Positions 9,108-16,554 of a DNA stretch of 17,921 nt are shown one piece after another. The notes beneath the pieces are model-generated. The model was given only the letters and a program-made list of their open reading frames with translations. It ran no database searches and was not told where the DNA came from. The DNA is from an uncultured Oscillibacter sp. (GTDB lineage Bacteria; Bacillota; Clostridia; Oscillospirales; Oscillospiraceae): positions 1-17,921 of the forward strand of contig CAJUDV010000041.1 in the NCBI GenBank assembly GCA_910585385.1, read 5' to 3'. The number at the start of each line of letters is the position of its first letter. The first letter of the stretch is position 1. The position numbers were made by a program, and so were the translations under genes.

Positions 9108-9369
9108 GCTTACAGGGCACTCCGCGCCTGCCGGGAGCAGACGGGGAGCGGATCTGTTCTAAACCCGGCCGCCCCGCGGGCCGGCGCATAATTCTCCGCC
9201 AAACGGCGTAGTGTTCCATAGGGCCTTTGTTTTGACCGCCCTTGGAAGACGGCTGTATGGCGGGAGAGCTCTGCGCCCTCCCCATGACGCCGGAGTGGGA
9301 ACAGACGCTGGACTGTCGGCAGAGGCGCGCCTCTACCGGCATTTTATTATGCCCATTGTGGAAGCGTGC
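9108..9369 (+). other. Leader between lysine aptamer and dapA (expression platform)
   Basis: About 260 bases without a credible gene. AGCGGAT (9147-9153) is fully complementary to ATCCGCT (9104-9110), which overlaps the 3' side of P1, so it could be the alternative pairing when lysine is absent. Part of the same segment (9142-9151) can instead pair with CCGCCCCG (9169-9176), with one bulged A. No clear U-tract follows that hairpin. Further small hairpins are GGCAT-TTTATT-ATGCC (9338-9353) and the self-complementary AGAGGCGCGCCTCT at about 9321-9334. The open frame from 9242 into dapA is not taken as coding. Confidence 0.45.
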
Positions 9370-9382
9370 GGAGGGAAATATC

Positions 9383-10270
9383 ATGAAATTTGAGAACATC
9401 ACGGGCTCCATCGTGGCCATGGTCACCCCGTACCATGGTGACGGCAGCGTCAATTTTGAGGTGCTGACCCAGCTGCTGGAGCGCCAGATCCAGGCGGGCA
9501 CCGACGCCATTTTGACCCTGGGTACCACCGGGGAGTACTCCACCATGACCCATGAGGAGGACGCCACCGTGGTGGCCCACACCGTCAAGGTGGTGGACGG
9601 CCGGGTGCCGGTGATCGTGGGCAGCGGCTCCAACTGCACCGCCACCCAGCTGGAGAAGAGCGTGGAGTACCAGGACATGGGCGCGGACGCACTGCTGCTC
9701 ATCGCCCCCTACTACAACAAGGCCAATCCCGAGGGGATGTACCGCCACTTCGCCTCGGCGGCGGACGCGGTGCGTATCCCCTGCCTCCTCTACAACGTGC
9801 CGGGCCGCACCGGCTGTTCCATCCCACTGCCCGTGGTGGAGCGGCTGGCCAGGCACCCCAACATCTGCGGCATCAAGGAGGCCAGCGGCGATATGTCCTA
9901 CGCCATGAAAATCGCCCGCCTGGTGGGGCCGGACTTCGCCCTCTGGTCCGGCAACGACGACATCACCGTCCCCCTGCTGAGCGTGGGGGCCAGCGGTGTC
10001 ATCTCCGTCTACGCCAACGTGATGCCCGCCATGTGCCGCCAGATCGTGGCGGACTACCTGGGCGGGAACCGGGCCCGGGCGGCGGAAAACCAGCTGAAAT
10101 ACCTGGAGCTGATCAACGACCTCTTCATGGAGGTGAATCCCATCCCGGTGAAGACCGCCATGAATCTGATGGGCCTGAACGTGGGCCCCCTGCGCCTGCC
10201 CCTGTGCGAAATGAGCGCGGAGCATACGGCGAAGCTGAAAAGATCTCTGGAGGAGGCAGGAGTGCTGTGA
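9383..10270 (+). CDS. dapA: 4-hydroxy-tetrahydrodipicolinate synthase
   Basis: Condenses pyruvate with aspartate semialdehyde, the first committed step to DAP and lysine. The 295-residue protein has the TIM-barrel signatures of the family: GTTGE with T48 and T49, catalytic Tyr 137 in YNVPGRTG, and the Schiff-base lysine K165 in CGIKEASGD; these correspond to Thr44/45, Tyr133 and Lys161 of the E. coli enzyme. ATG 9383 is chosen because GGAGG at 9370-9374 precedes it and the family start (IxGSIVAMVTPY) follows. First gene of an operon led by a lysine riboswitch; its TGA overlaps the dapB start by three bases. Confidence 0.97.
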   Translation: MKFENITGSIVAMVTPYHGDGSVNFEVLTQLLERQIQAGTDAILTLGTTGEYSTMTHEEDATVVAHTVKVVDGRVPVIVGSGSNCTATQLEKSVEYQDMGADALLLIAPYYNKANPEGMYRHFASAADAVRIPCLLYNVPGRTGCSIPLPVVERLARHPNICGIKEASGDMSYAMKIARLVGPDFALWSGNDDITVPLLSVGASGVISVYANVMPAMCRQIVADYLGGNRARAAENQLKYLELINDLFMEVNPIPVKTAMNLMGLNVGPLRLPLCEMSAEHTAKLKRSLEEAGVL

Positions 10271-10986
10271 AAATTCTACTGGTCGGACGGGGCAAAATGG
10301 GCCGCCTCATTCAGGAGACCGCCGAAGCCGCCGGAGACGAGATTATGGCCGCTCTGGGCCGGAGCGATTTGGACAGCCTGGGCCATACAGGCCGGATCGC
10401 GGACGTGGTGATGGATTTCTCCCGCCCGGAGACCCTGCCGGAGATCTGCGCCTATGTCCGCCGCACCGGCACGCCCCTGCTCTCTGGCACCACGGGCTTT
10501 ACCCCGGCGGAGCGGAGGCAGCTGGAGACCCTGGGGAACGCGGCCCCGGTGCTTTGGGCGGCCAACTTCTCCCTGGGGATGGCGGTGTTTGTCCGGGCTC
10601 TCCAGGCGGTCTCCGGCGTGCTGAGGCCGGACTTTGACATCGAGATCACCGAGACCCACCACAACCAGAAGGAGGACGCCCCCAGCGGCTCGGCGAAGCT
10701 GCTGCTGGAGGCCATTGATCCCGCCGGGGCCATGCGGGTGGTCTGCGGCCGGGAGGGAAACACCGGAAAGCGGACGAAGGACGAGATCGGCGTCCACGCC
10801 CTGCGGGGCGGCGCCGTGGCGGGAACCCACACGGTCCACTTCCTGGGGCCCGACGAGGAGCTGGAGATCACCCACCGGGCCGCCAGCCGCCAGATCTTCG
10901 TCAATGGCGCGCTGCACATGGCCCGGCTCCTGCCGGGGAGACCCGGCGGCGTGTACGACCTGCAAAAAATATTGTTTGGGGAGTGA
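10267..10986 (+). CDS. dapB: 4-hydroxy-tetrahydrodipicolinate reductase
   Basis: NAD(P)H-dependent reduction of the DapA product to tetrahydrodipicolinate. The 239-residue protein is short compared with E. coli DapB (about 273) but normal for clostridia. The nucleotide-binding loop is the compact GRGKMG (residues 7-12). The catalytic block THHNQKEDAPSGSA gives H131, H132 and K135, matching His159, His160 and Lys163 of E. coli DapB. The start is a GTG at 10267 inside the dapA stop (GTGA overlap), with AGGAG at 10258-10262; translation is probably coupled to dapA. It in turn ends six bases before the dapH ATG. Confidence 0.95.
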   Translation: MKILLVGRGKMGRLIQETAEAAGDEIMAALGRSDLDSLGHTGRIADVVMDFSRPETLPEICAYVRRTGTPLLSGTTGFTPAERRQLETLGNAAPVLWAANFSLGMAVFVRALQAVSGVLRPDFDIEITETHHNQKEDAPSGSAKLLLEAIDPAGAMRVVCGREGNTGKRTKDEIGVHALRGGAVAGTHTVHFLGPDEELEITHRAASRQIFVNGALHMARLLPGRPGGVYDLQKILFGE

Positions 10987-10991
10987 CGGCT

Positions 10992-11690
10992 ATGAACGCC
11001 CAGGAGATCATCAACTATATCGCCAATTCCGAGAAGAAGACCCCGGTGAAGCTGTACGTCAACACCCTGGGGCCGGTGGACTTCGGCTCCGCCAAGGTCT
11101 TTGGCCAGGGGAACAGCTTCGTCGTCTTCGGGGACTGGGGGGAGCTGGCCGCCGTGCTGGAGGCCAACGCCGGCCGCATCGGAGACTATGAGGTGGAGTA
11201 CGACCGCCGCAACTCCGGCGTGCCTCTGCTGGACCTGCGGACGGTGAGGGCCCGCGTCGAGCCCGGGGCCATCATCCGGGAGAAGGTGGAGATCGGCGAG
11301 GGGGCCGTGGTCATGATGGGGGCCGTCATCAATATCGGCGCCGTGGTGGGCCCTGGCACCATGATCGACATGGGGGCCGTTCTGGGGGGACGGGCCACCG
11401 TGGGGGCCCGCTGCCACATCGGCGCCGGCGCGGTGCTGGCCGGGGTGGTGGAGCCCGCCTCCGCCACTCCGGTAGTGGTGGAGGACGGCGTTTTGGTGGG
11501 CGCCAACGCCGTGGTCATCGAGGGAGTCCGCGTGGGCAAAAACGCCGTGGTGGCCGCTGGCGCCGTGGTGGTGGAGGACGTGCCGGAGAACGCCGTGGTG
11601 GCCGGCTGTCCCGCCCGGGTCGTCAAGATCAAGGACGAGAAAACCGAGGGCAAAACCGCCCTGGTGGACGCTCTGCGGCGGCTGGAGTGA
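10992..11690 (+). CDS. dapH: 2,3,4,5-tetrahydropyridine-2,6-dicarboxylate N-acetyltransferase
   Basis: Acetyl-CoA-dependent enzyme that commits tetrahydrodipicolinate to the acetylated DAP branch. The 232 residues contain a DapH N-terminal domain (about 1-80; NAQEIINYIANSEKKTPVK, then YEVEYDRRNSGVPLLDL) and a left-handed beta helix of hexapeptide repeats (about 88-205), including INIGAVVGPGTMIDMGAVLG and GARCHIGAGAVLAGV. It is very similar to B. subtilis YkuQ/DapH of about 236 residues and differs from the longer succinylase DapD. ATG 10992 is chosen, with GGGGAG at 10978-10983; a GTG at 10983 would overlap the dapB stop but lacks a ribosome site. Last gene of the riboswitch operon. Confidence 0.96.
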   Translation: MNAQEIINYIANSEKKTPVKLYVNTLGPVDFGSAKVFGQGNSFVVFGDWGELAAVLEANAGRIGDYEVEYDRRNSGVPLLDLRTVRARVEPGAIIREKVEIGEGAVVMMGAVINIGAVVGPGTMIDMGAVLGGRATVGARCHIGAGAVLAGVVEPASATPVVVEDGVLVGANAVVIEGVRVGKNAVVAAGAVVVEDVPENAVVAGCPARVVKIKDEKTEGKTALVDALRRLE

Positions 11691-11726
11691 GAGGGGACTC
11701 CCGACCGTCCGTGAAAATATTGAAAC

Positions 11727-11756
11727 CGGGGCGCCGTCCGTACAGACGGCGCCCCG
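11727..11756. terminator. Terminator hairpin between dapH and the small membrane protein gene
   Basis: Perfect 12-bp GC-rich stem (11727-11738 with 11745-11756) and a six-base loop. On the minus strand it is followed by GTTTCAATATTTTC, a fair U-rich tail, so it best serves the minus-strand gene ending at 11768. On the plus strand the tail is poor, though the stem may still end the dap transcript. Confidence 0.7.
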
Positions 11757-11767
11757 ATAGACTGATG

Positions 11768-11992
11768 TTAGTCTTTCTTCTCAAATACTCCCCATATTGC
11801 GACAGCAATACCCGCGGCCGCAATTCCAATAAAAGTATAGAAAGCGGGCATAAGCCCGTATTGCGTCAGATTCCAAAAGGACGATAAGCTTCCGTTTAAC
11901 GTCCAGTCATTGGACATAGTTCCCGCAAGAAGTACCGCAGCGGAAAGCAGTCCCGCGCAGAACATTGCAGAGCCCAAAATCACTTTTTTCAT
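11768..11992 (-). CDS. Small two-helix membrane protein, function unknown
   Basis: A 74-residue protein with two hydrophobic segments, about residues 4-25 (ILGSAMFCAGLLSAAVLLAG) and 49-69 (PAFYTFIGIAAAGIAVAIWG), separated by a polar loop containing NDWTLNGSLSSFW, and ending in the basic/acidic tail EKKD. The basic MKK start suggests both ends are inside with the loop outside. ATG 11992 has AGGAG at 12000-12004. It has its own promoter and terminator. Many Firmicutes carry similar short orphan membrane proteins; I cannot name a family. Confidence 0.75.
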   Translation of the reverse strand: MKKVILGSAMFCAGLLSAAVLLAGTMSNDWTLNGSLSSFWNLTQYGLMPAFYTFIGIAAAGIAVAIWGVFEKKD

Positions 11993-12030
11993 GTGTCACA
12001 CTCCTGCTGAAATTCCGATTTGCCACCTTC

Positions 12031-12059
12031 ATGATAACATATATCCTGGGCCCGTGCAA
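12031..12059 (-). promoter_or_regulatory. Promoter of the small membrane protein gene
   Basis: On the minus strand -35 TTGCAC (12054-12059), 17 bases, -10 TATCAT (12031-12036), about 40 bases upstream of the ATG. Confidence 0.65.
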
Positions 12060-12195
12060 GCTGCTTTTGTGAAAGCGGCGATGCGTTGGGCAGAAGGCGC
12101 TTTTTAAAAGAAATCAGGAGGGGAGCGGTCTGTTTCATCGTTCAGTTTGCCAAAATATAGGACAAAAATTTGGCGTCCTCCGCCTCTTTTTTTGG

Positions 12196-12224
12196 TTGCC
12201 GGAGGCAACTATCTGTGCTATCCT
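12196..12224 (+). promoter_or_regulatory. Promoter of the metallo-beta-lactamase-fold gene
   Basis: -35 TTGCCG (12196-12201), 17 bases, -10 TATCCT (12219-12224), some 30 bases before the ATG. A small hairpin GTTGCC-GGA-GGCAAC overlaps the -35. The rest of the 263-base gap between genes (11993-12255) shows nothing else certain. Confidence 0.5.
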
Positions 12225-12255
12225 GTTACCAATAAAAATCAGAGGGGGACGGGCA

Positions 12256-13206
12256 ATGCTGGTTTTGGATTTTATCAACGTGGGCAACGGCGACTCCACC
12301 CTGGTGCGGGAGATTGAAAATGGCGAGCAGAAATTTGCCATGCTGGTGGACTGTGGCCACGACAGTCTGGTGCGGGACGATCACCCGGGGGAGCTGGACC
12401 CCCGCTCCCAGCGGATCTATGCCGGGGACTTTCTGAAAAAGCAGGGCGTCGTCCGTCTGGACAAGGTGCTGCTGACCCACTTCCACCGGGACCACACCGG
12501 CGGATTGGGCCGGGTGCTGGAGAGCGTGGCGGTGGACGAGCTGCTGGCGACCTACATCCCGCCCGCCGGCGCGGGGCCCCTGGAGCCGGACGGGGACAAC
12601 GGCCTGTCCAAGGCGGCCCGAAACGCCGTCCGGTGCGCGGACCTGTACGCCGGGGCCCTCCGGGAGCATCCCGGCCGCGTGGAGGGGATGACGCAGCTGC
12701 CCGGGGACCGGATGGAGCGGCTCCGGCTGACGGATGACCTGACCATGGACATTCTCTTTGGCGAGGCGGTGCTGTACCGCCGCCAGAAGGAGGTCTACGA
12801 CGCCGTGTTCCAGGGGGAGAGGAATGATTACGACCTCCTGCACTGGGCAAAGTGCATGAACGTCTCCAGTCTCCGCCAGCGGCTGTATTACCACGGAAGA
12901 GAGATCGTCCTGGGGGGAGACTTCTACGCCCACATGTGGGAGACGGCCTCCGCCGCCCCCTGCGATATTTTAAAGGCTCCCCACCACGCCTCGCTGTCCT
13001 CCACCACCCGGAAGCTGCTGAAGATGCTCCAGCCAGAGACCATCGTGGTCTCTGTGGCGGCGGGCCGGCCAGACGAGCGGCCCCACCCCTACATCATCTC
13101 GCTGATGCGGGAGTTCACTGGGGAGATCCGCTTTACGGACGCGGTGAGCATCCCGGGGCTGGTGAATCCGGTGTTCCACGAGTCGGTACATATTGAGATT
13201 GAATGA
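12256..13206 (+). CDS. ComEC-like metallo-beta-lactamase-fold hydrolase
   Basis: Soluble metal-dependent hydrolase of 316 residues. The start LDFINVGNGDSTLV with MLVDCGHD is typical of the competence-type branch of the fold. The metal motif HFHRDHTGG gives H75, H77, D79 and H80; the bridging Asp is D222 in LGGDFYAH; H243-H244 in APHHAS is the late His pair characteristic of ComEC C-terminal domains. There is no signal peptide or membrane segment, so it is not a DNA-uptake channel. Stand-alone members of this group have varied or unknown substrates, often phosphodiesters. ATG 12256 follows a GAGGGGG site at 12242-12248. It is flanked by its own promoter and terminator. Confidence 0.88.
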   Translation: MLVLDFINVGNGDSTLVREIENGEQKFAMLVDCGHDSLVRDDHPGELDPRSQRIYAGDFLKKQGVVRLDKVLLTHFHRDHTGGLGRVLESVAVDELLATYIPPAGAGPLEPDGDNGLSKAARNAVRCADLYAGALREHPGRVEGMTQLPGDRMERLRLTDDLTMDILFGEAVLYRRQKEVYDAVFQGERNDYDLLHWAKCMNVSSLRQRLYYHGREIVLGGDFYAHMWETASAAPCDILKAPHHASLSSTTRKLLKMLQPETIVVSVAAGRPDERPHPYIISLMREFTGEIRFTDAVSIPGLVNPVFHESVHIEIE

Positions 13207-13217
13207 GATTGAACAGG

Positions 13218-13246
13218 AAAAGGACCGGCTGAAAGCCGGTCCTTTT
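13218..13246. terminator. Bidirectional terminator between the hydrolase gene and iolG
   Basis: Perfect 13-bp stem AAAAGGACCGGCT (13218-13230) with AGCCGGTCCTTTT (13234-13246) and a GAA loop. A- and T-runs on both flanks make it usable from either side; the two convergent genes stop 12 and 14 bases away. Confidence 0.9.
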
Positions 13247-13259
13247 GATTTCTGAGGAA

Positions 13260-14297
13260 TTACTTGTACAGCTCGGGCTTCTCCATGGTCTCCACCTTCA
13301 GGAACTGGGAGGTCCCGCGGGAGGCGTTCAGAGCGTCGCCGGCCACGCAGGCCACATAGCCGTCCCAGGAGGAGGGGCCGGTGAGCTTACCGGCGTGGAC
13401 GGACTCCACCCACTTGCAGAACTCGATGTCGTAGGCCTCGATGAAGCGCTCCTTCCAGTCGGTCATGATGGGCATGGACTCGGCGGGGTTCAGGGAGTCC
13501 CACCCGGCGGGACGGGAGCGGCGGACCACGGCGTAGGGGTCGGGCAGCTTCACGGTGCCGTTCTCGCAGACCACCTCGCACTGGATGTCGTAGCCGTAGC
13601 CGTCGGCCACCTGGACCTCCACGTCGATGAAGCAGCCCTTCTTGGTGCGCATCAGCATGACCTGGGGGTTGTCATAGCCCTTGTCGGAGTTGGCGGACTG
13701 ACGGACCTTGACACACTGCACGTCCTCGTACTCGTCGTCCAGGAGCCACCGGCAGATGTCCAGCTCGTGGATGGCCACGTTGGTGACGCCGTTCTCGGTC
13801 TTGAAGCCCGGGCCCTGGGCCACGTTGCGGTGGCAGGCCTTGATCACCAGGGGCGCGCCGATCTCGCCGGAGTCGATGATGCGCTTCATCTCCGCGTAGC
13901 CCCGGTCATAGTGGCGCATGAAGCCCACCTGCACCAGGCGCTTGCCGATCTCCAGCTCCCGCTTGATGATGTCCTCGCAGTCGGCGGCGTTCTGGCTCAG
14001 GGGCTTCTCGCAGAAGCACCACTTCTCCTCGGCCAGAGTCTTCATGACGTAGTCGTGGTGGGTGGGGTCGATGGAGGTGATGACCACGGCCTCCACATCG
14101 GGGTCCTTGATCATGCCGTCGCAGTCGCTGCCGTAGGACTTGATGCCGTACTTGGCGGCGGTGTCGTCGGCGGCGGCGGCCACATAGTCGCTGACGGCCA
14201 CCACAGTGGCGCCGGGGACGGTGTCGATGATGCGGCGGCAGTGGTCCCTGCCGATGGCGCCGCAGCCGATGATGCCGATTTTCAAAATTTTATCCAT
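13260..14297 (-). CDS. iolG: Inositol 2-dehydrogenase (Gfo/Idh/MocA family), unusual active site
   Basis: NAD-dependent oxidation of myo-inositol to scyllo-inosose, the first step of the pathway. The 345 residues have the Rossmann motif GIIGCGAIG (8-16), E97-K98-P99 with the catalytic Lys, and IHELDICRWLL with catalytic His 177. B. subtilis IolG uses Lys97, Asp172 and His176; the residue equivalent to Asp172 is Asn 173 here (codon AAC, 13779-13781). The C-terminal part (YGYDIQCEVV, then KLPDPYAVV) resembles B. subtilis IolG well. ATG 14297 is chosen for AAGGAAGG at 14306-14313; the TTG at 14306 lies inside that site. Last gene of the operon. A related inositol or sugar dehydrogenase activity is possible given the Asn. 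Confidence 0.9.
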   Translation of the reverse strand: MDKILKIGIIGCGAIGRDHCRRIIDTVPGATVVAVSDYVAAAADDTAAKYGIKSYGSDCDGMIKDPDVEAVVITSIDPTHHDYVMKTLAEEKWCFCEKPLSQNAADCEDIIKRELEIGKRLVQVGFMRHYDRGYAEMKRIIDSGEIGAPLVIKACHRNVAQGPGFKTENGVTNVAIHELDICRWLLDDEYEDVQCVKVRQSANSDKGYDNPQVMLMRTKKGCFIDVEVQVADGYGYDIQCEVVCENGTVKLPDPYAVVRRSRPAGWDSLNPAESMPIMTDWKERFIEAYDIEFCKWVESVHAGKLTGPSSWDGYVACVAGDALNASRGTSQFLKVETMEKPELYK

Positions 14298-14315
14298 GAT
14301 AATCAACCTTCCTTT

Positions 14316-14528
14316 TTAATAATCAAAGATGACTTTTCTACAGGCGGGGCACCGGGAGACCGTGATGAACGGAGGCTGAAAGGGTCCGTTCGACTGCCCG
14401 AGCGCCTCGTTTCTGGCTTTGAAATTGAAGGGCACGCCGGTAAAAGAGGGTTCTTTATAGTAGTGGATCCCGTGCATGCTTTGCAGCACGCCGTTCTCCA
14501 TTTCCATGCCGCAGAAGGGGCAGTCCAT
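14316..14528 (-). CDS. Small zinc-ribbon protein inside the iol operon
   Basis: A 70-residue protein with CPFC at residues 3-6 and CPAC at 60-63, a four-cysteine zinc ribbon, ending KVIFDY. The pattern (CP-x-C-G-x-EME-x-G at the start, CPAC-x-K-x-I-x-DY at the end) resembles the uncharacterised DUF6487-type zinc ribbons, by memory only. The gene starts three bases after the iolD stop with no clear ribosome site, suggesting coupled translation, and ends 18 bases before the iolG ATG. Function unknown. Position suggests co-expression with inositol enzymes, but such small proteins also occur as orphans. Confidence 0.8.
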   Translation of the reverse strand: MDCPFCGMEMENGVLQSMHGIHYYKEPSFTGVPFNFKARNEALGQSNGPFQPPFITVSRCPACRKVIFDY

Positions 14529-14531
14529 CGC

Positions 14532-16460
14532 TCAGTATTTCCGGGCGTCCTTCACGTGGGCCAGGTGGTCGGCGTAGGCGTCTAGATTCTCCTGGCGCTG
14601 GGACACCTCCGTGTCGCCCACGCGCCACCAGGAGCCGTAGCCGTCGGTCATGGTCTTGGGCAGCACCTTGATGTCAAAGAGGACGGGGCGGTCCTTGATG
14701 GTCTTGGCGTCGGCAAAGGCGGCTTTCAGCTCCTCCATGGTGCGGACGGTGTAGCCCTTGCAGCCGTAGCCCTCCGCCACCTTGGCGTAGTCGATGTCCA
14801 TGAAGTCGCCGAAGAGGCCCTCCTCGTTGCGGTACCGCAGCTCCGTGCACAGGGTCTTGTTGCCGTGGCCCACCTGGAGGTTGTTGATGCAGCCAAAGCT
14901 GGCGTTGTCGAACAGGCAGATGTTGATCTTCTTGCGCTCCTGCATGGCGGTCACCAGCTCGCCGTGGAGCATGTGGAAGCTGCCGTCGCCGCAGAAGGCG
15001 TAGACCTCCCGGTCCGGGCCGATGGCCAGCTTTACACCCAGAGCCCCGGCGATCTCATAGCCCATGGTGGAGTAGCCGTACTCCATGTTGTAAGTATCCT
15101 GGGCACGGGGGCGCCACATGCGCTGCATGTCGCCGGGCAGGGAGCCCGCCGCGCCGATGGCCACATCGGTGTCCGCCATCCAGGCGTTGAGGGCGCCCAG
15201 AACGGTGGTCTGGCAGAGGCCGGCCTTTACATCTTTGGCAAAGCGCTTGGCGGAGTCCGCGTTGGCGTCGTTGATGATGGGAGCCCAGTCTGGGGAGTCC
15301 GCGAAGACCATGGCGTCCAGATGGGCCAGTTCCTCCTTCCAGCGGGCCTGGGCGTCCTTTACCTCGCTGGTGTAGGCGGGCTTCCAGCCCTCCAGCAGCT
15401 TCTCAAGCCGGGGCAGGGCGTCCTTGGCATCGGCCACCACGGGAACGGCCTCCATCTTGAGGCACTGGAACTCGGAGACATTGATGTTGACGAACTTGCA
15501 CGTGTCGCTCCACAGCCACTTGGAGGAGGTGGTGAAGTCGGTGTAGCGGGTGCCCACGCCGATGACCAGGTCCGCCTCCTTGGCGATCTCGTTGGCTGCG
15601 GCGCCGCCGGTGACGCCCACGCCGCCCAGGGCCAGGGGGTGATCCCACTCGATGGTGCTCTTGCCCGCCTGGGTGTCGGCGAAGGGGATGCCGGTGGCCT
15701 CCACAAAGTGCCGCAGCTCGGCGTGGGCCTCGGCGTACCGCACGCCGCCGCCGCAGATGAGCATGGGCTTCTTGGAGGCCCGGATGGCCTCGGCGGCCTC
15801 TTTCAGGGCGGCCTCGGTGGCGGGACGGCGCTCCAGCCGCCAAACCCGCTTTTTGAAGAAGCTGGCCGGGTAGTCATAGGCCTCGCCCTCCACGTCCTGG
15901 GGCATGGCCAGGCACACCGCGCCGGTATTGGCGGGGTCGGTGAGGGTGCGGAAGGCGGAGATGGCGGCGCTCATCAGCTGCTCGGGCCGGACGATGCGGT
16001 CCCAATAGCGGCAGACGGCCTTGAAGGCGTCGTTGGTGGTGGTGGAGAGGTTGTTGATCTGCTCCACCTGCTGGAGCACGGGGTCCGGCTGGCGGCAGGC
16101 GTAGGTGTCGCCGGGCAGCACCAGCACGGGGATGTTGTTGGCGGTGGCGGTGCCGCAGGCGGTGACCATGTTGGCCGCGCCGGGGCCCACGGAGGAGGTG
16201 ACGGCGAAGATCTGCTTGCGCTTCATCTGCTTGGCGAAGGCCACGGCGGCCTGGGCCATACCCTGCTCGTTCTTGCCCTGATAAATTTCCAGCTCATGGG
16301 CCTCCTGGGTCAGGGCCTGGCCGAGACCCACCACGTTGCCGTGACCGGGGATGATGAACATGCCCCGGACAAAACGGGTGATCTGGCCGTCCACGTCGAT
16401 GTACTGGTTCTCCAGGAACCGAACCAGCGCCTGAGCCATGGTTAAACGAATGGTTTCCAT
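14532..16460 (-). CDS. iolD: 3D-(3,5/4)-trihydroxycyclohexane-1,2-dione hydrolase
   Basis: ThDP-dependent enzyme that hydrolytically opens the diketone ring in inositol breakdown, giving 5-deoxyglucuronate. The 642 residues (B. subtilis IolD about 637) show the three-domain ThDP fold: the cofactor-activating Glu 65 in GKNEQGMAQ, a central domain with GGGVRY and GKSTIEWDHP, and the ThDP/metal motif beginning G491-D492-G493-S494 and running to DNASFGCINN. IolD-specific stretches include VRGMFIIPGHGNVVGLGQAL and TDGYGSWWRVGD. ATG 16460 has AAGGAGG at 16469-16475. It lies 174 bases after iolB and is directly followed by the zinc-ribbon gene. Confidence 0.96.
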   Translation of the reverse strand: METIRLTMAQALVRFLENQYIDVDGQITRFVRGMFIIPGHGNVVGLGQALTQEAHELEIYQGKNEQGMAQAAVAFAKQMKRKQIFAVTSSVGPGAANMVTACGTATANNIPVLVLPGDTYACRQPDPVLQQVEQINNLSTTTNDAFKAVCRYWDRIVRPEQLMSAAISAFRTLTDPANTGAVCLAMPQDVEGEAYDYPASFFKKRVWRLERRPATEAALKEAAEAIRASKKPMLICGGGVRYAEAHAELRHFVEATGIPFADTQAGKSTIEWDHPLALGGVGVTGGAAANEIAKEADLVIGVGTRYTDFTTSSKWLWSDTCKFVNINVSEFQCLKMEAVPVVADAKDALPRLEKLLEGWKPAYTSEVKDAQARWKEELAHLDAMVFADSPDWAPIINDANADSAKRFAKDVKAGLCQTTVLGALNAWMADTDVAIGAAGSLPGDMQRMWRPRAQDTYNMEYGYSTMGYEIAGALGVKLAIGPDREVYAFCGDGSFHMLHGELVTAMQERKKINICLFDNASFGCINNLQVGHGNKTLCTELRYRNEEGLFGDFMDIDYAKVAEGYGCKGYTVRTMEELKAAFADAKTIKDRPVLFDIKVLPKTMTDGYGSWWRVGDTEVSQRQENLDAYADHLAHVKDARKY

Positions 16461-16554
16461 TGGAAAGACCTCCTTGTATGAAAGTGGGATTGCGTAGGGG
16501 GGTGATGCGAAAAGCGGTGTTATGCCGCTGTCGCGGAGACAGAATTTTTTGCAT

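Noticed and set aside
10983..10985. GTG start for dapH overlapping the dapB stop
   Set aside because: No ribosome site at a suitable distance; ATG 10992 has GGGGAG eight bases upstream and matches the family start.
12172..12193. Terminator before the hydrolase gene (GGCG-TCCTC-CGCC then a T-run)
   Set aside because: A 4-bp stem is too short to be convincing, and no gene ends upstream on the plus strand nearby.
14865..16445. Long plus-strand frames opposite the iol genes (also 13245-14585 and 16611-17456)
   Set aside because: Shadows of iolD, iolG and iolB with Gly/Val/His-rich composition and no start signals; the minus-strand proteins match known families throughout.
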